A stretch of DNA of 21,729 nt from contig CANIZU010000011.1 in assembly GCA_947472115.1 (NCBI GenBank), positions 1-21,729 of the forward strand, written 5' to 3'. The position numbers and the translations under genes are program-made. Below, in pieces: positions 16,601-21,729 of the stretch. The notes below the pieces were generated by a model. The model was not told where the DNA came from. It saw nothing but the letters and a program-made list of their open reading frames with translations, and made no database searches. Position 1 is the first letter of the stretch. Every line of letters starts with the position of its first letter. This stretch comes from Flavobacteriales bacterium (GTDB lineage Bacteria; Bacteroidota; Bacteroidia; NS11-12g; UBA955).

Positions 16601-17656
16601 CTTACAAACTTTGGTGCTAGGCCCTATATCATTTGCAGATGTAAGACAAATGTCCCACCAACCCAATTCATCAAAAGAGAATATTGGGTTCTGAGCCGTG
16701 CTAGTGTAAACAATCGCACCTGAAGGTGAAGTTGCTGTCCAATTCCACTTATATGCGCCATTATTACTCAAATCAGATAATTGTGTAGTATAAAAAACTT
16801 CCACCTGGTTGCTCATTGCAATAAAATCCGCCACAGGCGCAGCCGTTGGCTTTTCAATTTTAACAGCTTTTACAATGGAATCTTTCATACCGCAGAATTG
16901 TTGAACCAATTTCACATTGTAATAACCAATACTCGGCCATGAGCCTTTGCCTTTAGCACCGCTCGACACTACAGCAGTTCCACTTTGGAATGTCCAATTC
17001 TGCGCATACGCTGAATTTGTAGCTGTTGAGTTAAAAGTAATTGGCGTCTTAATAAAATTAGGACCCACCGGAACCGCAAAATCAGCCACTGGAGGACTTA
17101 CTGATTTTACATTGACTTCAAAATCTAAGATGTTACCGTAGTTTGATTGAGTACCACAGCCTTGGTTGGCAGTAAACGTACTGTACATACAACGAACTCG
17201 CAAAATAGCTTTGCCCGCCTTGGCACCAATACAAGGAATTGTAAGCGAAACCGTTTTTGTGGTGTTTACCGGAATAGAACCAAATCCATTGGAACTTGTA
17301 CAAAGACATTCTGCTGCAGAATAATCATTGCTACCATCCAAATCAATCCATACACCTACATATTCTGAAAATGAACAAGTATTCTCAATTGTCATTGAGA
17401 TCACTTCCCCTGGAGTAATATCCATCACGGCACCGTTGGTCATCAACTTATTTGATGGACCAGTATTCACACAGTTCATTCCAGAAACAGAAAAGGAAGT
17501 ACCTCCGCTGTTTTTGAACGTGATACCAGATAAGTAATCTCCAGTACAGTTTAAACTATTATTCCCAGCACAGATTTGAGCTTCGGATTGATTGAACCAA
17601 CCTAATAAACCGAAAACACTGGCTACTAGATGGGTCTTAGTAAAAATATTTTTCAT
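13637..17656 (-). CDS. Giant T9SS-secreted GEVED/PKD/CUB/Ig-like protein (paralogue 1)
   Basis: This 1339-residue protein is first in the operon and has the same layout as its neighbour: signal peptide ending SEA|Q (Gln27), GEVED (about 75-183, loop DLDGSND), two PKD-like (190-357), CUB (362-489, LRIYDGQDASG), two PKD-like (494-667), second GEVED (731-824), five Ig-like (827-1241) and a type A sorting domain (1254-1339, YPNPTSGIV ... GQGAYMIQI). The signal peptide and first GEVED module differ most from the paralogue; the middle is nearly identical. The sorting domain directs export by T9SS and anchoring or release at the cell surface. A 17-bp gap to the TTG start of the next gene (26 bp to its ATG) implies cotranscription. 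The start at 17656 is the only ATG that gives a compact signal peptide. No clear -33/-7 promoter was found in the 231 bp upstream. Confidence 0.9.
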   Translation of the reverse strand: MKNIFTKTHLVASVFGLLGWFNQSEAQICAGNNSLNCTGDYLSGITFKNSGGTSFSVSGMNCVNTGPSNKLMTNGAVMDITPGEVISMTIENTCSFSEYVGVWIDLDGSNDYSAAECLCTSSNGFGSIPVNTTKTVSLTIPCIGAKAGKAILRVRCMYSTFTANQGCGTQSNYGNILDFEVNVKSVSPPVADFAVPVGPNFIKTPITFNSTATNSAYAQNWTFQSGTAVVSSGAKGKGSWPSIGYYNVKLVQQFCGMKDSIVKAVKIEKPTAAPVADFIAMSNQVEVFYTTQLSDLSNNGAYKWNWTATSPSGAIVYTSTAQNPIFSFDELGWWDICLTSANDIGPSTKVCKSKYIQAVPPGEFYMGPNKIASNQGGILYDNGGKTGNYGNNRKTSIDYFQIFPCGAKEIRFTFTQLKLSLGDGGDRLRIYDGQDASGKEITPAGGITGVNQNMFRGTTLKAFSGSMYVTFESNSANNDSGFIAKWDSELLPVANPKSGYDVAYTTIGNGTNIDFVGNVKNAQGQVEYDWMIDGTSGYGAKAKVFSTAFYTDGTYNVCLIAKICNGVDTFCQKITVNTPTAPGIVDFVASNLRPKVGEAISITTKTDYASNFEWSIYPATYSLVGGTTINSRNPKLVFNAGGAYTFTLRAWSTPGGRTATEKKIIKTKYVIAVKYCVPVTDMLSSDVAISKVELFQDSVSLLENASDVGLTAYTDYTDQFNDALSYGSYYSVIATRRTNANNANFKAWIDYNIDGVFTDDELVLNSGSISGTKASNKFRVPDLKDCFEGVTRMRVAVSYGSFANTSCGVNVVGEFEDYGITLANDKLPPVITLIGNSVVRVERNSNATACWTEKAYNSYSAADPTEGDLTTKVVIATDLDCTTPGTYNMNFRVTDAAGNAAQDVNRTIIVVLDKTPPTLTLLGNATVNVEQCDTYNENGAVASDLVDGNLTSSIKISGIVNTSSVGTYTLTYDVKDAQGNASTAKRTVNVIDTKKPGLFSYGKRLVDGDVVQLQIGSLFVDAVTGYDTCNGSISVNKVPGYNGMVNTLVRATYPIIYYAKDIHGNTAVEDGFVTNYRVDDYIAPEISLNTTDTVIHDVNNSYSSQPVTATDNFSSGSKLSVERTGKVNPYVLGLYTETFTATDESGNVTKRYRYVKVVDRIAPTLITTSVNVCAGTPFWAMSDVTVEDNYYGNDELLPLVKILSHNVNIWQAGVYYINYQVTDPSGNKSQVVLRPVMVQYPPDCENSFMGKKDLTLAEQVMVYPNPTSGIVKVDFAVNNSSPISIVVTNLVGARVAEYAYAGGFGSMTLDLAKYGQGAYMIQIANQNDVTTKKIIVTNK

Positions 17657-17693
17657 ATATGTTGCTTTCTAAAATGACAGTTTATGCAATAAA

Positions 17694-17709
17694 CTCATAA
17701 CTTTATGAG
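17694..17709. promoter_or_regulatory. Inverted repeat in the leader of the T9SS operon
   Basis: CTCATAA (17694-17700) and TTATGAG (17703-17709) form a perfect 7-bp inverted repeat with a 2-bp centre, 38 bp before the first start codon of the operon. It could be an operator for a dimeric regulator or a small leader hairpin. The rest of the 231-bp gap between this operon and pepT shows no strong terminator or RNA. Confidence 0.35.
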
Positions 17710-17887
17710 AACTTTACATAAATCGAACGCGCAAAATAGCATGGATTCTCCTAAAAAAATGTCATCATATTGTCATTATTCGGCATTGCTAGAATATTTT
17801 ACAATACCTCAAAACACCCAACTCGTCTAATCGGCACGGTATCTCGCACAATTTTTACTTGCCCCACAAAAGCAATTAATGTCAATT

Positions 17888-19117
17888 TTACACTTGCGAC
17901 CAAAGTCCGGCCAAATGCACAAGCACCTCACTGCTCTTTTCCATGTCCTGCACACTCACATATTCGTGCTTGCCGTGAAACGCCATTTCTCCCGTAAATA
18001 GGTTCGGACAAGGCAAGCCCATAAAGCTCAAACGACTGCCATCCGTTCCACCCCTCGCCCTTGTTAACTGGCAAGGAATCCCGGCCATCTCAATCGCCTT
18101 CACCGCCAACGAAGAAATTCTAGGATCCAAATCCACTACCTCCTTCATGTTGCGATACTGCTCCGACACCTCCATTTTGGCAGTTGCCCCAGGAAAACGA
18201 GAAACAACATCGTTCATGATCCCTTCCAAACGAGCTTCATGTACGAATAAATTGGCTGTTTTGAAATCTCTAACAATAAACTGAACCCATGCATGCTCGG
18301 CAACGCCGCCCATCGTTACAGGATGGACAAAACCTTGGGTGTCTTCAGTAGTTTCCGGACTCCATTCACCCTTCGGCAAAGCCGACATAAAATCACCTGC
18401 GATCTTTAACGCGTTCACCAACTTGTCCTTCGCATAACCCGGATGCGCACTCACACCATAAAAATGCACCTTCGCCCCATCAGCACTAAAAGTCTCGTCT
18501 TCATAACAACCTCTCTCTCCCGCATCCAACGTATAACCAATTTCAGCACCCAATTTTTCGATGTTCACTTTGTCAACACCCCGACCAATTTCCTCATCTG
18601 GAGTAAACAAAATCTTGATGGCACCATGAGGCAACTCCGGATTCAGCGTCATCTGCTGCACAAAATCCATAATCACCGCCACACCCGCCTTATCGTCTGC
18701 TCCCAACAAAGTCGTTCCACTCGCCGTAACTATATCATCCCCAATTCGCTCCAATAAATACGGATGATCCTTGGGCGATATCACCTGCGACGTATCATCG
18801 GGCAACACCAAAACCTGCCCCTGATAATCCCTGTGAACCAATGGCTTAACCCCTTCCCCAGTGCAATCCGGAGAAGTATCCACGTGGGCACAAAAACACA
18901 AAACCGGCACTTCATGGTCCACATTCGAAGGCAACGTAGCATACACATATCCGGAATCATCCAAATGAGCATCGGACAATCCCATTTCTAACAATTCTGC
19001 TACCAAAACGCGAGAAAGATCCTTCTGCTTTTCAGTACTCGGTTGGGTTGGACTATTTGGATCGCTCTGGGTATCGATCTTTACATATTCGCAAAAGCGA
19101 GCTTCAATGGTTTTCAT
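17888..19117 (-). CDS. pepT: Peptidase T (tripeptide aminopeptidase)
   Basis: This 409-residue cytoplasmic M20-family zinc peptidase removes the N-terminal residue from tripeptides. It matches the length of E. coli PepT (408). The expected metal ligands and catalytic residues are all present: His78 and Asp80 in CAHVDTSPD, Asp141 in GADDKAG, Glu175 and Glu176 in FTPDEEIGRG, Asp198 in TLDAGERG, and His381 in FHGKHEYVS. The substrate-binding motif TRARGGTDGSRLS (352-364) is intact. The dimerisation domain lies between the two halves of the catalytic domain (about 208-320). The gene follows the amino-acid dehydrogenase by 65 bp on the same strand with no clear promoter of its own, so it is probably last in the anmK operon. 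No strong terminator was found downstream. Confidence 0.95.
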   Translation of the reverse strand: MKTIEARFCEYVKIDTQSDPNSPTQPSTEKQKDLSRVLVAELLEMGLSDAHLDDSGYVYATLPSNVDHEVPVLCFCAHVDTSPDCTGEGVKPLVHRDYQGQVLVLPDDTSQVISPKDHPYLLERIGDDIVTASGTTLLGADDKAGVAVIMDFVQQMTLNPELPHGAIKILFTPDEEIGRGVDKVNIEKLGAEIGYTLDAGERGCYEDETFSADGAKVHFYGVSAHPGYAKDKLVNALKIAGDFMSALPKGEWSPETTEDTQGFVHPVTMGGVAEHAWVQFIVRDFKTANLFVHEARLEGIMNDVVSRFPGATAKMEVSEQYRNMKEVVDLDPRISSLAVKAIEMAGIPCQLTRARGGTDGSRLSFMGLPCPNLFTGEMAFHGKHEYVSVQDMEKSSEVLVHLAGLWSQV

Positions 19118-19182
19118 AGTTTCTGTTCGATAATTGTGTAAACGCAGTCTTTTTTGTTTTTCTGGGCGATGGCAAATTCAAA

Positions 19183-20418
19183 TTACACCAAATCGGTTAA
19201 ACTCATTTCCAAAGCCTTGGCACTCATGCCCGTGCTCTTTGGATTAAACTGATGCAAACGCATCACACTGGATTTAATGATCGCGCTCACATCTTTGAAA
19301 ATGGCGACATCCGTCACTTCCGCGTCCTTTTTCATCAAATAACCAAACACACGAGCCATACCGCAGTTGGCCATAAAATCCGGAATCACCGCAAATTGAG
19401 AATCCGCCAATGTGCTGATCGGTCCCATAAATATCTCCTTATCGGCAAAAGGCACATTCGCTCCACAACTTACCACCTCGATACCCGCTCTTCCCATGCG
19501 CAAAACCTGGTCCTCGGTTACCAAACGCGATGCCGCCCCCGGAATAAAAATCTCAGCCGGCAAATCCCAAATACGCTCGTTCACCTCTTCAAACGACATC
19601 ATATTTGGCGCATTCAAAGCATTTCCATTTCGGTTATTAAACAACTCCACAATCTCGTCGTGACCCAAACCCTTTGGTTCGATAATGCCACCCACCCGAT
19701 CAATAATTCCGCCAATGCGAACGCCATATTTGGTCAGATAGAAAGCCGCAGCCGCAGCCACATTTCCCCATCCCTGAATGATCGCCAATTTGCCATCCAT
19801 AAATCCGCCATAAACCTCGTAATAATGTCTCACAGCCTCGGCCACACCCCAACCCGTAATCATATCGGCGATGGTATAATTCTTACTTAAATCGGGCGTC
19901 AATCGCTCATCGGTAATGGGCAACAAAACCCCCGTCTGCAAACGCGAAATCGCTCTCAACTTCTCTTCCGCACTGTACGATGTCAAATGTCCGTTCACAA
20001 CCCCTTCCTGAGGATGCAAAATACCCAAATTTGCTGTCATCGGAATCACCTCGTGAATCTCATCCACGTTTAGGTCGCCCCCGGTTCCATAATAGTTCTT
20101 CAACAACGGACGCACAGCCTTATACCAACGCTCCAACACCCCTTTTTTACGAGGATCGGCCGGATCAAAATTGATACCGCTTTTTGCACCACCAATTGGC
20201 GGACCGGCGATGGTGAATTTCACTTCCATCGTCTTTGCCAAGCTCTCCACTTCGCGTTGATCAAGACCCTTGCGCATTCTAGTTCCACCACCGGCAGCAC
20301 CCCCACGCAAAGAATTAATCACAACCCAACCTTCCGCTTCGGTTTCACTGTCCTTCCAAGCAAATACAATCTCAGGTTGTTTGCCTTCAAATTTTTCTAT
20401 CAGTTTTTCAAGTTTCAC
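19183..20418 (-). CDS. Glu/Leu/Phe/Val-type amino-acid dehydrogenase
   Basis: The 411-residue NAD(P)-dependent enzyme oxidatively deaminates an amino acid to the 2-oxo acid and ammonia. The N-terminal substrate domain has the glycine-rich GGAAGGGTRMRKG (39-51), Lys67 in MEVKF, the catalytic Lys79 in GPPIGGAKSGI, and Asp115 in GTGGDLNVDE. The Rossmann domain has GWGNVA (216-221) where leucine dehydrogenases usually have GVGNVA, then an acidic Asp240. Compared with leucine dehydrogenase (about 364 residues) there is extra sequence around 135-180, between the domains, so the substrate cannot be fixed from sequence alone. The start codon is GTG; an in-frame stop lies shortly upstream and no nearby ATG keeps the domain intact. 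It follows anmK by 37 bp. Confidence 0.88.
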   Translation of the reverse strand: MKLEKLIEKFEGKQPEIVFAWKDSETEAEGWVVINSLRGGAAGGGTRMRKGLDQREVESLAKTMEVKFTIAGPPIGGAKSGINFDPADPRKKGVLERWYKAVRPLLKNYYGTGGDLNVDEIHEVIPMTANLGILHPQEGVVNGHLTSYSAEEKLRAISRLQTGVLLPITDERLTPDLSKNYTIADMITGWGVAEAVRHYYEVYGGFMDGKLAIIQGWGNVAAAAAFYLTKYGVRIGGIIDRVGGIIEPKGLGHDEIVELFNNRNGNALNAPNMMSFEEVNERIWDLPAEIFIPGAASRLVTEDQVLRMGRAGIEVVSCGANVPFADKEIFMGPISTLADSQFAVIPDFMANCGMARVFGYLMKKDAEVTDVAIFKDVSAIIKSSVMRLHQFNPKSTGMSAKALEMSLTDLV

Positions 20419-20455
20419 GATACTATTTTTTTCTAATTTACTAAGAACAATAAAA

Positions 20456-21556
20456 TCAATTTCCGTTTATCTCATTCATCAATGCACTAAAATCGCCATC
20501 CAACGACCCCGCCACCCAGTCCTGCGATGCTCCCGTAGCGCTGCTCAAAGTATTGCAAACATTGTGGACACGCATCGCACCCAACAAAGCAAAAATCATC
20601 GCTTCCTTATAATTCACCATATTGGCATCGGGCACCACGACGTTACAATCCATTTCCGAACGCAAGTGATCCACCAAAGAGGCATTGAATGCGCCACCGC
20701 CGGTAACCAAAATCGAACAATCTTGCATCGGTTTCTCCGCGATAGATTCCACCGCCTTCCTCACCTGAACCGCAATGTGCATCACCAAAGTCTTCATCCG
20801 GTCTTCCACACTCAAATCATCGAACTCGCGAACGATATGCCAAAAATTCTTGTTAATCCACTCCCTACCCAAACTCTTGGGATATCCCGTTCCATAAAAT
20901 TCTATATCATTCAACGCGTTCAACAAAGTATAATCAATCACTCCCGCCTCGGCCAGCGCGCCATCTTCATCGTACTGCAAATCCCTCTCCCTAGCCAAAC
21001 GATTCAATACGATGTTACAAGGTGCGATATCAAAAGCGATGCGTTTCCCTTGATGCGATGCAGAAATGTTGCAAAATCCGCCCAAATTCAAACAAAAATC
21101 ATACTGGCCAAATAAAGCTTGATCGCCGATGCCAACCAAAGGTGCGCCTTGACCGCCCAATCCCACGTCGGCCCGACGGAAATTGGAAACTACAGGTACT
21201 TTCGCAAACGCATTCAACGTAGCCCCATCGCCAATTTGAGCTGTAATCCAACTCTTTGGTGTATGAAAAATTGTATGTCCGTGGGAGGCGATAAGGTCGG
21301 CAGTTTGACCTGTTTCATTGAAAAAAGCGGACGCCAATTCGCCCAAATATCGACCATAAAAAACATCGGTTTTGGCATAGACTTCAGCATTTTGATAGCG
21401 CAGCTGACTCAAGCGAACGCGCCAAGATTCGTTGTAAGGCACCGTTTCGCCTTGTAAAATTTCCGATTGCCAGCCATCAGACGTACGTCGCACATCGCAC
21501 AAAGCCAAATCAACTCCGTCCATGCTAGTGCCACTCATGATTCCTAATACCTTCAT
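20456..21556 (-). CDS. anmK: Anhydro-N-acetylmuramic acid kinase
   Basis: This 366-residue protein (E. coli AnmK has 369) cleaves the 1,6-anhydro ring of anhydroMurNAc and phosphorylates it to MurNAc-6-phosphate with ATP, a step in cell-wall recycling in the cytoplasm. The N-terminal phosphate loop GIMSGTSMDGVDLA (5-18) is the family signature. Also present are SHGHTIFH (91-98), FRRADVGLGGQGAPLV (126-141), LNLGGFCNIS (156-165) and TGGGAFN (285-291) of the ASKHA kinase fold. The stretch FDIAPCN (175-181) stands where many homologues have DTGPGN, a variant I believe is tolerated in Bacteroidetes. A -7 promoter element lies at 21589-21596. The gene is first in a probable operon with the dehydrogenase and pepT. 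No murQ or anhydromuropeptide permease is visible in the window. Confidence 0.95.
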   Translation of the reverse strand: MKVLGIMSGTSMDGVDLALCDVRRTSDGWQSEILQGETVPYNESWRVRLSQLRYQNAEVYAKTDVFYGRYLGELASAFFNETGQTADLIASHGHTIFHTPKSWITAQIGDGATLNAFAKVPVVSNFRRADVGLGGQGAPLVGIGDQALFGQYDFCLNLGGFCNISASHQGKRIAFDIAPCNIVLNRLARERDLQYDEDGALAEAGVIDYTLLNALNDIEFYGTGYPKSLGREWINKNFWHIVREFDDLSVEDRMKTLVMHIAVQVRKAVESIAEKPMQDCSILVTGGGAFNASLVDHLRSEMDCNVVVPDANMVNYKEAMIFALLGAMRVHNVCNTLSSATGASQDWVAGSLDGDFSALMNEINGN

Positions 21557-21588
21557 TTTTATTTCTAAATTTTGTTGAGAATCTGATG

Positions 21589-21596
21589 CAAAAATA
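21589..21596 (-). promoter_or_regulatory. -7 promoter element for anmK
   Basis: The minus strand reads TATTTTTG, a perfect match to TAnnTTTG, giving a leader of about 28 nt before the anmK ATG. No TTG is found at the usual -33 distance. Confidence 0.45.
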
Positions 21597-21660
21597 GGAA
21601 CGATTTACAGCGGTTTCACCGATAATTTTTGTATCTCTGCAATTTACAGTATCGAACAAC

Positions 21661-21729
21661 ATGGAACGCAAGCATTTTTTAACCCTCGGCGCTGGCTTAA
21701 CGGTAGGCGGACTCTTAGGAAAATCGGCC
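21661..21729 (+). CDS. Start of a secreted or membrane protein gene (partial)
   Basis: An ATG at 21661 opens a frame to the window edge (23 codons so far). The product begins MERKHFLTLGAGLTVGGLL, a charged N-region with Arg-Lys followed by a glycine-rich hydrophobic stretch. This resembles a signal peptide, possibly a Tat type with RK in place of RR. The gene is divergent from anmK across a 104-bp gap. The family cannot be told from this piece. Confidence 0.6.
   Translation, partial: MERKHFLTLGAGLTVGGLLGKSA

Larger units (their letters stand above)
9573..17656 (-). repeat. Tandem gene duplication of about 4 kb
   Basis: The two neighbouring genes encode proteins of nearly equal length (1339 and 1345) with the same domain order and almost no gaps from the first PKD domain to the sorting domain. 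Identity is high, by eye about four residues in five overall and higher in the CUB and second GEVED modules. Codons differ at many third positions even where the protein is identical, which indicates an old duplication kept by selection on the protein. Confidence 0.9.

Noticed and set aside
9573..17656. Mobile element as the cause of the duplication
   Set aside because: No transposase, terminal inverted repeats or target-site duplications are visible at the borders; simple tandem duplication explains it.
17732..17738. TATTTTG on the minus strand as promoter of the T9SS operon
   Set aside because: It is one base short of TAnnTTTG spacing and has no TTG at the -33 distance.
20270..21115. Plus-strand open frame of 281 codons
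   Set aside because: It lies antisense to anmK and the dehydrogenase start. The product is Arg/His/Ile-rich without domains, and the minus-strand genes carry full family signatures.

Overview
The window comes from a Bacteroidota (Bacteroidetes) chromosome. Three giant secreted proteins end in type A sorting domains of the type IX secretion system (T9SS). Signal peptides end in Ala|Gln, as is usual in this phylum. Several genes are preceded by the phylum's -33 TTG / -7 TAnnTTTG promoter rather than by E. coli-like boxes. No genus can be named from the sequence alone.

Left part (1-3400): a possible 3' end of a gene at the very edge (weak), then a minus-strand tRNA-Pro(GGG) with its own promoter and terminator. 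Three plus-strand genes follow: a single-pass membrane protein with a Kelch-like outer part and a basic cytoplasmic tail, a small two-helix membrane protein preceded by a cluster of palindromes, and an AlkD-type DNA alkylation repair glycosylase.

Middle part (3400-17660, all minus strand): a TPR protein that crosses the membrane once, then a strong terminator, then what looks like a 12.8 kb operon of three huge T9SS substrates, transcribed 17656 -> 4818. The first two genes are tandem paralogues of about 1340 residues (GEVED - PKD - CUB - PKD - GEVED - Ig-like - sorting domain). The third, 1574 residues, is a predicted beta-helix with an extreme tyrosine-rich repeat, followed by PKD domains and a sorting domain. 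The three products should be exported by the Sec system and then by T9SS to the cell surface or outside; nothing enzymatic is visible, so adhesion or extracellular matrix is the likely role (inference).

Right part (17888-21556, minus strand): a probable housekeeping operon anmK - amino-acid dehydrogenase (Glu/Leu/Phe/Val family) - pepT, linking murein recycling, amino-acid deamination and tripeptide hydrolysis. A divergent plus-strand gene begins at 21661 and runs off the window with a signal-peptide-like N-terminus.

The most unusual element is the tyrosine-ladder beta-helix at about 7545-8753: thirteen coils about 30 residues apart, with about one residue in five being tyrosine by hand count.
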